Source: Bryobacterales bacterium (GTDB taxonomy: Bacteria > Acidobacteriota > Terriglobia > Bryobacterales > Bryobacteraceae). Taken from it: DNA of 64,000 nt. Each line of letters begins with the position of its first letter. Within the stretch, counting starts at the first letter, position 1. The notes under the pieces were generated by a model. That model was not told the origin of the DNA and made no database searches. It saw only the letters and a program-made list of their open reading frames with translations. The stretch spans positions 86,511 through 150,510 of the forward strand of contig JADZBH010000036.1 of assembly GCA_020852175.1 (NCBI GenBank), read 5' to 3'. Positions 1-8,504 of the stretch are shown here, one piece after another. Position numbers and translations under genes: made by a program.

Positions 1-3000
1 CGGTCGTTGTTGAGTCGCAGGGCTTCAAGAAGTTCGAGAAGACCCGCAACAAGATGGACGCGGGCATTCCGATCAATGTCAGCGTGGAGTTGACTGTCGG
101 CGCGATCACCGAATCGGTGAACGTGGAAGCCAGCGTGGCCACGCTGCAAACCGAATCCGGAGCGGTGGGCAAGACGGTGGAACGGCAGCAGATTCAGAAC
201 CTGTCGCTGAACGGCCGCAATCCTTTGTTCCTGGCCCAGTTGAAGGCGGGCGTACGCGGCGGTGCGATGAATGGTTTCAGCTTCGGCTTGAGCCAGGCGT
301 CGCTGACGATCAACGGCGGACGCACGCAGGATTCGCTGATCACCTTCGACGGTGCGGTGGCGGTCCGCACGCGCGCCAACGGCAGTTCCATTGGCACGGC
401 GGACGTGGAAACCGTGCAGGAAGTTCAGGTGCTTACGGCGAACTATGCGGCCGAGTATGGCCGGTCGAATAACGGCCAGGTGCGCATGGTCACCCGTTCG
501 GGCGGCCGCGATTTCCACTTTGCCGCCTACGACTACTTCCGCAACGACAAACTCGATGCGAACTCGTGGGCGAACAATCGCAACAATCAGCCCAAGCAGG
601 CGCGCCGGTTCAACCAGTTCGGCTATGTGATCGACGGTCCGGTGACCATCCCGGGCGTCTTCAACAAGGACCGCAACAAGCTGTTTTTCCTGTGGAGCCA
701 GGAATGGATCCGCTACCGTGTCCAAAGCAGCACGAGCCAGACGGTTCCGAGCGAGTTGATGCGCACGGGCGACTTCAGCGAGTTGCTCAACCCGGCGACG
801 GGCTTCTTCAACTCCGCGCGCGCCATTCGCGATCCGGCGACGAATCAGCCTTTCGCCGGCAACATCATTCCCGCCTCGCGGCTGAGCGCCAACGGCATCG
901 CTTTCTTGAAGACCTACCCGCTGCCGACGCCTGGTTACCGGCAGGGCACGGCGAACTTCTTCCAGATCCGTCCAAATCCGCAGAACCAGCGCAAGGATAC
1001 GGTGTCGATCGATTACAACCTGACTTCGAGCCAGGTGATCCGTTTCCGTCACAACAACTACAATTGGACTTCGCTGGACGCATTCCGGAGCGGCTTCGAT
1101 TACGCCATCACGGATTGGAGCCGTCCGAACAAAACCGGTTCCATCAACCATGTCTGGACCCTGTCGCCCACGATGATCAACGAGTTCATGGTGGCCGCCT
1201 CGGTGGATCGCGTCTACATCGGCGTTGACCGCGCCGGCGAACGGTATGCGCGCGCCAAACGCGGCATCACCTATCCCTATCTCTTTAACGATCCCAAGGA
1301 GATTCAGGACAAGATTCCGACCATCGCCATTTCGAACTTCGGCACCATCGACGGCGGCCCGTATCCGTCGCAGTCCACCGGTCCCATCTATCAGATCTCG
1401 AATAACTTCACGAAGATCGCGGGCAACCACCAGTTCAAGTTCGGCGTTTATTTCGAGCGTTCCGGACAGAACGACTTCGACCAGATCAACGTTTCGGGCG
1501 TTCCCGGCGGCACCAATAACCAGAACGGCCGTTTCGAATTCACGGACTCGCGCGGCGCGGCCAGCAGCACCGGCACGGCGCTTTCCAACGCGGCGATGGG
1601 CCTGTTCAGCAACTACGCCGAAATCGGCTCGCGCAGCTACACGCCGTACCGCGGCCACATGTTCGAGTTCTTCGGCCAGGATTCCTGGCGCGTCACCCAA
1701 AAGCTGAAGCTGGAAATCGGCTTCCGCGGCACATGGATGAACGGCTACTACAAGTCCCTGTGGGGCAATATGGCCGTCTTCGATCCTTCGCTGTATGACA
1801 CGTCGAAGGCCGCCGTGCTGGACCGCGCCACCGGCAACGTGATGAGTGGCGACCGCTTCAATGGCGTCTACATCCCCGGCACGGAATTTCCGGCCGCCGG
1901 AAAGGGCCGCGTGGCCGCTATCGATTCCGGGCAATACAACAACCTGCTGCGGGGCGACCGCTATCCGTCCCAATCGCACCTGAGCTTCATGCCGCGTCTG
2001 GGTTTGGCCTACCAATTGGGCTCGAAGGACGTACTCCGCGCCGGCTTTGGCGGCTTCATCTCCCGCTACGGCGTGTACGACTCCGTGTTCCTCGGCGGCA
2101 ACCCGCCGTTCCAGCCGATGGCTTCGGTGTCCAATGGCCTGGCTGACAATCCGGGCGGCGCCACGCGCACGGCCTTCCCGCAGTTCTTCATGACCATCGA
2201 TCCGGTTCTGAAACTGCCAAAGGCTTACAACTGGAACCTCACCTACCAGCGGCAGATCGGATTTGAGACCACGATCGACGTGGGTTATGTCGGCGCCGCG
2301 GGCAACCACCTGGCTCGCGAACGCGACCTGAACCAGTTGCCGTTCGGCACCACGTTCCAGCCGGCGAACTCCGGCGCGAACGTAAACTTCCTGCGCCCCT
2401 ACAAGGGCTTCGCCAGCATTCCGATGCTCGAACACGCCGGCCGCAGCGAGTACAACGGCCTGCAGATCGAAGTGAACCGCCGGTTCAAGTCGAACTTCAG
2501 CTTCGGGTTTGCCTATACGCTTTCGAAGTCCATGGATCATGCCTCCGGCCCGCGCGACCGGTTGATCGACTCCTACAACGACTTCAACACATGGGGCAAG
2601 TCGAGCTTCGACACGCGCCATGTGGCCGTCGCCAACTTCATCTGGGATCTGCCGTTCTTCAAGAGCGGCCATCGCCTGACCCGCTCGGTTCTGGGCGGCT
2701 GGCAGGTGAACGGCGTCATGCAGTTCCAGACCGGCACGCCGTTCAGCGTGCAGACGGGCGAGGACATCTACGGTATCGGTTCCACCAACAGCGTGCCGTG
2801 GAACCTGACCTCGTCCAGCACCGATCAGCCCAAGCAGTTCAGCCAGGGAGCGGCGGATTCGAATTTCTGGTTCGATCCGCGTCCGGGCGGACAGCCATGG
2901 GCCACGCGCCCGGCCAACGGCACCTATGGCAACCAGAACCGCAACTCGGTAGCCTTCAATAACGTCGGCTTCCAGAACTGGAACGCCGCTCTGTTCAAGG

Positions 3001-3173
3001 CTTTCGAGATCACTGAGCGGCAGCGGATCCAGTTCCGCGCGGAGTTCTTCAACTGGTTGAATCACCCGAACTGGAACGGCGTCGATACGTCGCCGACTTC
3101 CGGAACGTTTGGCAAGGTTACGGGCAAGTCGAGCGAGCGCAACATTCAGCTTTCGCTGCGCTACAGCTTCTAA
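1..3173 (+). CDS. TonB-dependent receptor, Oar-like (5' end outside window)
   Basis: Outer-membrane receptor of the large acidobacterial TonB-dependent/Oar class, probably taking up oligosaccharides or other bulky ligands by TonB-driven gating (substrate unknown). The frame is open from base 3, so the start lies upstream; the first visible residues (GFKKFEKTRNKMDAG) look like the end of a carboxypeptidase-regulatory-like beta-sandwich. A plug domain follows, with the usual LSLNGRNPLFLAQL stretch and an ANYAAEYGRSNNGQV segment, then a long barrel with repeated aromatic/Gly strands. It ends in YSF, the terminal aromatic signature read by the BAM complex. About 1,057 codons are visible. A hairpin terminator follows the stop. 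The methionine at base 54 lies inside the domain and is not the true start. Confidence 0.92.
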   Translation, partial: VVVESQGFKKFEKTRNKMDAGIPINVSVELTVGAITESVNVEASVATLQTESGAVGKTVERQQIQNLSLNGRNPLFLAQLKAGVRGGAMNGFSFGLSQASLTINGGRTQDSLITFDGAVAVRTRANGSSIGTADVETVQEVQVLTANYAAEYGRSNNGQVRMVTRSGGRDFHFAAYDYFRNDKLDANSWANNRNNQPKQARRFNQFGYVIDGPVTIPGVFNKDRNKLFFLWSQEWIRYRVQSSTSQTVPSELMRTGDFSELLNPATGFFNSARAIRDPATNQPFAGNIIPASRLSANGIAFLKTYPLPTPGYRQGTANFFQIRPNPQNQRKDTVSIDYNLTSSQVIRFRHNNYNWTSLDAFRSGFDYAITDWSRPNKTGSINHVWTLSPTMINEFMVAASVDRVYIGVDRAGERYARAKRGITYPYLFNDPKEIQDKIPTIAISNFGTIDGGPYPSQSTGPIYQISNNFTKIAGNHQFKFGVYFERSGQNDFDQINVSGVPGGTNNQNGRFEFTDSRGAASSTGTALSNAAMGLFSNYAEIGSRSYTPYRGHMFEFFGQDSWRVTQKLKLEIGFRGTWMNGYYKSLWGNMAVFDPSLYDTSKAAVLDRATGNVMSGDRFNGVYIPGTEFPAAGKGRVAAIDSGQYNNLLRGDRYPSQSHLSFMPRLGLAYQLGSKDVLRAGFGGFISRYGVYDSVFLGGNPPFQPMASVSNGLADNPGGATRTAFPQFFMTIDPVLKLPKAYNWNLTYQRQIGFETTIDVGYVGAAGNHLARERDLNQLPFGTTFQPANSGANVNFLRPYKGFASIPMLEHAGRSEYNGLQIEVNRRFKSNFSFGFAYTLSKSMDHASGPRDRLIDSYNDFNTWGKSSFDTRHVAVANFIWDLPFFKSGHRLTRSVLGGWQVNGVMQFQTGTPFSVQTGEDIYGIGSTNSVPWNLTSSSTDQPKQFSQGAADSNFWFDPRPGGQPWATRPANGTYGNQNRNSVAFNNVGFQNWNAALFKAFEITERQRIQFRAEFFNWLNHPNWNGVDTSPTSGTFGKVTGKSSERNIQLSLRYSF

Positions 3174-3253
3174 CGATTACGCCGTGCACAACGGAGCCTC
3201 GGCAGCGCAACCCGCCGCCGGGCCCTGTGCGCTCCTGGACAATCACACAAGCG

Positions 3254-3286
3254 AACCGCCTGGCTACGGCCGGGCGGTTTTCTTTT
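3254..3286 (+). terminator. Intrinsic terminator with UACG tetraloop
   Basis: Eleven-pair stem, 3254-3264 with 3269-3279 (one G-U wobble), closed by C(UACG)G, a UNCG-class tetraloop known to be very stable. It is followed by TTCTTTT on the plus strand. It sits 80 bases after the TonB receptor stop and just before the next gene, so it most likely ends the receptor transcript. Confidence 0.85.
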
Positions 3287-3297
3287 ATAGTTGAGGC

Positions 3298-3966
3298 GTG
3301 AGGCTCTCCGCCTTCCTGCTGGTCACTACGCTCGCCGCGGCCGATTTGAAGCCGCCGCGCAACGAACCCTCCCATTTCGCCACGCACGCTACCGTAGGGG
3401 GCCTCACCATCGCCGCCGAGTATCTTGTGCGGGGACTGCCGGGTGACAAGGAAGTCTTCTTCGTCCGTGACTTTCTTGTCGTCGAAGTGGCCCTGTTCCC
3501 CAAGGCCGGCGCCGTGTACGCCCTTCCTGGTTCGGCCTTCGCCCTGCGGCTGAACAACGGCAAGACGCCGCTTCTGCCCGCACCAGCCCAGATGGTCGCG
3601 GCTTCGCTCAAGTACGAAGACTGGACTGTCCGGCCCTCCCTTCAAACCGGAATAAGTTCCGATGGAGGCACAATCGTCATCGGCGGACCTCAGCGTACTG
3701 GCCGCTTCCCCGACGATCCCACCGTGGTCCGCGACCCACGCCGCACGCCCCCTCGCGTGGAAACCCGGAGCAGTCTCGTCAGCAACGAGGAGGCCAGTGA
3801 GACGGCACACGAGGCCGCCGTCGCCTATGCTCTGCCGGAAACCCGGTTCCACGCTCCCGTTCGCGGCTATCTCTACTTCCCTTACACCGGGAAAACGAAG
3901 TCCTTGAAGAAGGTAGCGCTGCTGTTTCAGGGGGACGGGGCGGCCGCGACGCTTGTTCTGAAGTAG
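3298..3966 (+). CDS. Secreted protein of unknown function
   Basis: Predicted 222-residue protein starting at GTG. The N-terminus (MRLSAFLLVTTLAAADLKPP) is a short Sec-type signal peptide with cleavage likely near residue 15. The remainder is beta-rich, with hydrophobic alternating segments such as EVFFVRDFLVVEVALFP and a C-terminal KVALLFQGDGAAATLVLK, and has no motif I recognise. No Cys pairs or catalytic signature are evident. It begins 11 bases after the terminator T-run, so its own promoter would have to overlap the upstream hairpin, or it is read by read-through. Function unknown. Confidence 0.7.
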   Translation: MRLSAFLLVTTLAAADLKPPRNEPSHFATHATVGGLTIAAEYLVRGLPGDKEVFFVRDFLVVEVALFPKAGAVYALPGSAFALRLNNGKTPLLPAPAQMVAASLKYEDWTVRPSLQTGISSDGGTIVIGGPQRTGRFPDDPTVVRDPRRTPPRVETRSSLVSNEEASETAHEAAVAYALPETRFHAPVRGYLYFPYTGKTKSLKKVALLFQGDGAAATLVLK

Positions 3967-4088
3967 CAGGCGCGGGCCAGGCCGCAAACTCGCACCGGGT
4001 TGCAAAGATCCAGACCGGTTCTGCCGATGAATCACCTGCCGGGCCGTATCGGGTCCATCGCGTTTCGCCCGGCAGGAGAGTGAACGGC

Positions 4089-4262
4089 ATGAAGAGGGCA
4101 GAAGCCGCGGAGAAGCACGAATCGCCAGCCGCGTCGTGGGGACAGGAACTCCCCTGGGAGGAGGCGCTTACGGCACAACACCAGCAGGTTTGCTGTGAAT
4201 CGTTGCGCGGGTTGCTCTATACCGAAGAACAGGCCGTCGCGCTTCTGGGGAAAGCGCTCTAA
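4089..4262 (+). CDS. Possible small protein, 57 residues
   Basis: Short frame starting ATG at 4089, eight bases after an AGGAGAG Shine-Dalgarno (4074-4080), and ending 4 bases before the GTG start of the glycosyltransferase gene. The peptide is acidic to neutral and probably helical (QELPWEEALTAQHQQ, LLYTEEQAVALLGKAL), with adjacent cysteines and no signal peptide. The well-placed ribosome site and close coupling to the downstream gene support translation. No family was recognised, and it could instead be a short leader ORF. The preceding 3967-4088 holds nothing else that I can support. Confidence 0.45.
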   Translation: MKRAEAAEKHESPAASWGQELPWEEALTAQHQQVCCESLRGLLYTEEQAVALLGKAL

Positions 4263-4266
4263 ACTC

Positions 4267-5829
4267 GTGGTTCGTCTGGTTCTGGCGCTGTTGTTGATCC
4301 CTTCGGCCTGGTTCGCCTGGACGTGGCGCGCCATGCCGCGAGCGGGGGAATACCACGATGACGCCATCTACTATGTCAGCGCCCAATCGCTGGTGGAAAC
4401 GGGGGAATATCGCATCCCTTCCCTCCCCACGCAGCCAAAGCAAACCAAGTATCCGCCGCTGTGGCCCGCGGTGCTCAGCCTGGCGTGGCTTTCCGGCCCC
4501 TATCCGGCGAATCTTCCCGCGGCCATGTTGCTGTGCTGGCTGATGGTTCCCGCCACTCTTTTCCCTTTTTTCGTCTGGCTGCGCCGTGCTGGCTTCCCGC
4601 CGTGGTCCGCCGTGGCTGTGTGCGCGCTGTGGGCGCTCAACCCGTACATTCAACTCTTCGGCACCACCATGTTGAGCGAACTGCCGTTCCTCGCGCTGGC
4701 GCTCGCGGCGATGCTCCTGTTGGGGGACTCCTCGCCCCGTTTGGCATTTGCGGCGGGCGTAGTGGCTGGGTTGGCGTTCCTGACGCGCACAGCTGGCATC
4801 GCTTTGCTGCCAGCCGCCGTTGCCTGGCTCTTCGTGCGCCGGGAGCGGCGCCAGGCGATGCTGTTCACGGCCGGAATGCTGCCGGCTGTCGTGGGATGGG
4901 CCGTCTGGTGCGCGGCGAATCGCAATCCCGAGCAGGACTGGTTGGCACTTTACTATACGAACTACGCCGGTTTTCATCTGCGCAATTTCGTCTGGAGTGA
5001 AACGCACCTTTTCCTGTGGAAGAACCTGGATGGCATCGTGCACGGCCTGGGGTCGTACATTCTGCCGAACGTGAATCAGAGCATCCCGGAAAAGATGCTC
5101 TCCATGACCTTCGCCGTTGCCGGTGTGATCGGGGTGACGCGGCTTCTGCGCGGGCGCTGGCGCGAACTCACGGGTCTGTATGCCGCTTTCGCCGTCCTGA
5201 TGTCGCTGATGCTCGCCGTTTGGCACTTCCCGCCGAACGAGCGCTTCATGCTTCCCGCGGCGCCTTTATGGCTGGCGGGGTTCTGGACGGAGATGGCCCA
5301 TCTGGCCGGGAACGTGCGTGGAGCGCTCCATCACAAGGACCGTTCGCAGCGTGTCGTGGCGGCGGTGTTTGGCGCGCTGGTGGCGTTGCTGCTCGGTTTT
5401 TGCGCCTCGAAAATGTATGACGCCTCCTGGTCGCTCATGCCCGGAACCTACTCCATCGAGGCACGGCGGCTTCACGAGACCGAACCGATGATGCAATGGA
5501 TGCGCGCCCACCTGCCGCCGGATGCTCGCGTCATGTCGGAGAAGGACCCCATGCTCTATCTCCGTACCGGCCTTCGCGGGGCCGGACGCTTCCCCCCCAC
5601 CATCTACTGGTACCGGGAGGAGTTCGCGGCGCTGCGCGACCTATACATCGACATGCCGTCCTTCGCGGGCAGCCTCGGCTTCACGCACCTGTATCTGAAC
5701 GACTGGGACTATGCGCGGGATGTCAGTGAAACGGCGCATCTGGCCATCGTCGCCGGGCTCAAGAAAAATCCCCGCCTGGAGTTGCTGCACTCCACGGGCC
5801 GGAGCCACATTTTCCGCATCCTACAATAG
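4267..5829 (+). CDS. GT39-like polytopic glycosyltransferase
   Basis: About 520-residue membrane protein of the ArnT/PMT (GT-C fold, GT39/GT83-like) class, which transfers sugars from polyprenyl-phosphate donors to periplasmic acceptors. The acidic pair in HDDAIYY after the first transmembrane helix, followed by SAQSLVETGEYR and YPPLWPAVLS, matches the first periplasmic loop of this fold, where the catalytic acid lies. At least nine hydrophobic helices follow (for example LALALAAMLLLG and VVAAVFGALVALLLGF), then a soluble C-terminal part. I chose GTG at 4267 (VVRLVLALLLIP) because the upstream in-frame ATG at 4195 would add a polar non-membrane extension overlapping the small ORF. uxaC begins 6 bases downstream. 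Donor and acceptor are unknown. Confidence 0.8.
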   Translation: MVRLVLALLLIPSAWFAWTWRAMPRAGEYHDDAIYYVSAQSLVETGEYRIPSLPTQPKQTKYPPLWPAVLSLAWLSGPYPANLPAAMLLCWLMVPATLFPFFVWLRRAGFPPWSAVAVCALWALNPYIQLFGTTMLSELPFLALALAAMLLLGDSSPRLAFAAGVVAGLAFLTRTAGIALLPAAVAWLFVRRERRQAMLFTAGMLPAVVGWAVWCAANRNPEQDWLALYYTNYAGFHLRNFVWSETHLFLWKNLDGIVHGLGSYILPNVNQSIPEKMLSMTFAVAGVIGVTRLLRGRWRELTGLYAAFAVLMSLMLAVWHFPPNERFMLPAAPLWLAGFWTEMAHLAGNVRGALHHKDRSQRVVAAVFGALVALLLGFCASKMYDASWSLMPGTYSIEARRLHETEPMMQWMRAHLPPDARVMSEKDPMLYLRTGLRGAGRFPPTIYWYREEFAALRDLYIDMPSFAGSLGFTHLYLNDWDYARDVSETAHLAIVAGLKKNPRLELLHSTGRSHIFRILQ

Positions 5830-5835
5830 AAGGCG

Positions 5836-7245
5836 ATGGCCTTCATCCACGAGAACTTTCTGTTGTCCGGACAGGCGGCCCGCCGTCTCTACCATGCCTT
5901 CGCCGCTTCCGAACCCATCCTCGACTATCACAATCACCTGCCTCCCAAGGAACTCGCCGAAAACCGGCGTTTCCGCAACCTCACCGAAATCTGGCTGGAA
6001 GGCGACCACTACAAATGGCGCGCCATGCGCGCCAACGGCGTCCCGGAAGAGCTTTGTACCGGCCCCGCCGAGCCTTACCAGAAGTTCCTTGCCTGGGCCC
6101 GCACCGTACCTCATACTCTCCGCAATCCGCTCTACCACTGGACGCATCTGGAACTGAAGCGCTATTTCGGCATCGAAGAGTTGCTGGACGAAACCACGGC
6201 TCCCGCCATTTGGGCCAGGACGTCCGAAATGCTGGCCACCGATGAACTTTCCGTCCACGGCATCCTGCGCAAGTTTCAGGTGAAGGCCCTGTGCACTACC
6301 GACGATCCCATTGACGATCTTCGCTACCACGCCCAGATCGCGAAGAATCCCATGGGTGCAATCGTTCTGCCCGCTTTCCGGCCCGACAAAGCGCTGAACG
6401 TCCATGTGCCGGAGCTGTATAACCCCTGGCTCGATTCGCTGGGGGAAGCCGCCGGTCTTACGGTCCGCAATTTTCAATCGCTGCTCGATGCGCTCGGCAA
6501 GCGGCACGACTACTTCCACTCGATGGGTTCGCGCCTGTCCGACCATGGTCTCAACTGCGCCCCGCCCGTCCACGGCACCGAGAACGAAGCCGCCGATATT
6601 TTTGAGCGCGCACGCAACGGACAGGCCGCCGACCCCGCCGAGCAGCAGTTATTCGCCGGTGTCCTGATGCGTTTCTTTGGCCACCTCGACGCCGGGAAGG
6701 GCTGGACCAAACAACTTCACCTCGGGGCGCGGCGGGGAAACAACACACGCATGGTCGCGCGGCTCGGTCCCGACACCGGGTTCGACTCCATCGGCGACTA
6801 CCCGCAAATCGACGCTCTCGGCAACTTCCTCAACGCGCTCGACAGCGCCGGTTCACTGCCGCGCATGATCCTGTACAACCTGAACCCGTCGGACAACTAC
6901 GCCATGGCCACGATGGTTGGCAACTTCATGGACGGCTCCATCGCGGGCAGGATCCAGTTCGGCAGCGGCTGGTGGTTCCTGGACCAGAAGGAGGCCATGG
7001 AGTGGCAGATGAACGCCCTGTCCAATTGCGGGCTGCTCTCCCGTTTCGTCGGCATGTTGACCGACTCGCGGTCCTTCATGTCCTACCCGCGCCACGAGTA
7101 TTTCCGCCGGACGCTGTGCAACCTGATCGGGCAAGACATCGAGGCCGGGCTCCTTCCCGATTCCGATGCTCTGGCTGGCCCCATGATCCGCAACATCTGC
7201 TTCGCCAACGCGAAGAACTTCCTGGGCCTTCCGGGCGTCGAGTGA
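5836..7245 (+). CDS. uxaC: Glucuronate isomerase
   Basis: Cytoplasmic isomerase interconverting D-glucuronate and D-fructuronate (also galacturonate and tagaturonate), the first step of hexuronate breakdown. The 469-residue length is normal for UxaC. It shows the metal-binding DYHNHLPP near residue 35, the WLEGDHYKWRAMRANG segment, CTTDDPIDDL, LHLGARRGNN in the centre and FVGMLTDSRSFMSYPRHEYFRR near the C-terminus, all family hallmarks. ATG at 5836 lies just after the glycosyltransferase stop with AGAAGG close upstream, so the two are probably co-transcribed. No other hexuronate gene (uxaA, uxaB, kdgK) is in the window, so the rest of the pathway must be elsewhere. Convergent with the exporter operon, 14 bases away. 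Confidence 0.96.
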   Translation: MAFIHENFLLSGQAARRLYHAFAASEPILDYHNHLPPKELAENRRFRNLTEIWLEGDHYKWRAMRANGVPEELCTGPAEPYQKFLAWARTVPHTLRNPLYHWTHLELKRYFGIEELLDETTAPAIWARTSEMLATDELSVHGILRKFQVKALCTTDDPIDDLRYHAQIAKNPMGAIVLPAFRPDKALNVHVPELYNPWLDSLGEAAGLTVRNFQSLLDALGKRHDYFHSMGSRLSDHGLNCAPPVHGTENEAADIFERARNGQAADPAEQQLFAGVLMRFFGHLDAGKGWTKQLHLGARRGNNTRMVARLGPDTGFDSIGDYPQIDALGNFLNALDSAGSLPRMILYNLNPSDNYAMATMVGNFMDGSIAGRIQFGSGWWFLDQKEAMEWQMNALSNCGLLSRFVGMLTDSRSFMSYPRHEYFRRTLCNLIGQDIEAGLLPDSDALAGPMIRNICFANAKNFLGLPGVE

Positions 7246-7259
7246 CCGCCCGGTCCGCC

Positions 7260-8492
7260 TTACTGTTTCACGGTTACAGGCTTGCCGTCTTCGATGGTCT
7301 CGTCCGGGTGCGGAATCACCAACTCGCCTTCCTTGAGGCCTGAGACAATCTCCGCGGCAAGCCCGTTGCGATGGCCCAGGCGCACGGCCCGGCGGCGCGC
7401 GTGTTCGCCCTCGACCACATAGACGGTCCACTGCTCGCCAGTCCGGAACAAAGCGCTGGCGGGCGTCTGCAATACATCCTCACCGCTCCACAGAATGAAC
7501 ACCGCCTCGACGCGATAACCATGTCCCAGCCTCCGCCATTCCTCCTCGGGCGAAGTGAGGCCGGCGATCACGCGCACGCGCTGCTCCTCCACGCCCAGGG
7601 CGGAGATCTTCGTGAATCCCGAAGGCTCGACAACGCGCACGCGCCCTTCCAGGGGCTTCTCGCCGCCCCAACGCGTGAACTCCACCGCCGTTCCCGGCGC
7701 CATTTTCACTGCATCCACCGACAGCACCTCGACTTCAACTTCCAGCGCCCGTGTGTTACCCAATTCCACCAGCGGATCGCCTGCCGCCACCACGCCTTCG
7801 CTTTCTTTCGCCAGCCTGGTGACCCGTCCCGATACCGGCCAGTGCACGGTCACAAGGCCGCCTGACGGCGCCCGATGGTTCACGGCCGGCTCCAGCAGGG
7901 CCGTGCGCGCCGCCTCCACTTCGGCCCTTGCCTGTTCAATCTCGGCTCGCGCCGTCGCCACCGCCGTCCCGGCTGCCCTGTGCGCGGCCTCCGTGCGCGT
8001 AGCCTCGCTTTGCGTGCGCGACAGGCGTTCCTGCGGAATGTCGCCCGATTGGGCGAGGTGCCGTTCGCGCTGCAACTGTCCGGCCCAATAAGAAGCTTCG
8101 GCCTGGGCTGCACGCGCCTGTTGTTCCGCCGTACTCACGCGCGCCTCGGCCACACGCCGCGCCGCCTCGGCGGCTTTCAGGCGTGCTTCGCCCTGCTCGC
8201 GCGTGCGTACGTCAAGCACTGGCGCGCGCAGTGGTTCCAGTACCGCGGCCGCCTCACCGGCACGCACGGTGTCGCCCTCTTTCCAGCGGAGGCGCCTCAG
8301 ATATCCGGCTACCGGCGCAGACACCGCGAACCTGTCGCGCAGCCGTGTCTTGCCCTCCTCCTCCACGGTGACGCGGAGCGGTCCTCGCGTGACAGCCGCG
8401 GCCGTCACCTCGGCCGGTTGCGGCCGCATGGCCAGGAACGCACCGGCAAGCACAAGCGCGATGAGCAGAATGATCCAGAGCCAGCGTTTCAT
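7260..8492 (-). CDS. HlyD-family periplasmic adaptor of ABC exporter
   Basis: Membrane-fusion protein bridging an inner-membrane exporter to an outer-membrane channel. The 410-residue chain has an N-terminal anchor (LWIILLIALVLAGAFLAM), a lipoyl-like half-motif (VAGYLRRLRWKEGDTVRAGE), and a long alpha-hairpin coiled coil rich in Ala, Glu, Arg and Gln (about residues 105-200). Then come the returning lipoyl half, a beta-barrel domain and a membrane-proximal domain (EIVSGLKEGELVIPHPDE). It is the last gene of a three-gene minus-strand unit after the permease (12 bases apart) and the ATPase. The architecture matches MacA/DevB-like adaptors. No TolC-like gene is nearby. Confidence 0.9.
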   Translation of the reverse strand: MKRWLWIILLIALVLAGAFLAMRPQPAEVTAAAVTRGPLRVTVEEEGKTRLRDRFAVSAPVAGYLRRLRWKEGDTVRAGEAAAVLEPLRAPVLDVRTREQGEARLKAAEAARRVAEARVSTAEQQARAAQAEASYWAGQLQRERHLAQSGDIPQERLSRTQSEATRTEAAHRAAGTAVATARAEIEQARAEVEAARTALLEPAVNHRAPSGGLVTVHWPVSGRVTRLAKESEGVVAAGDPLVELGNTRALEVEVEVLSVDAVKMAPGTAVEFTRWGGEKPLEGRVRVVEPSGFTKISALGVEEQRVRVIAGLTSPEEEWRRLGHGYRVEAVFILWSGEDVLQTPASALFRTGEQWTVYVVEGEHARRRAVRLGHRNGLAAEIVSGLKEGELVIPHPDETIEDGKPVTVKQ

Positions 8493-8504
8493 ACGTTCGT
8501 TTCG

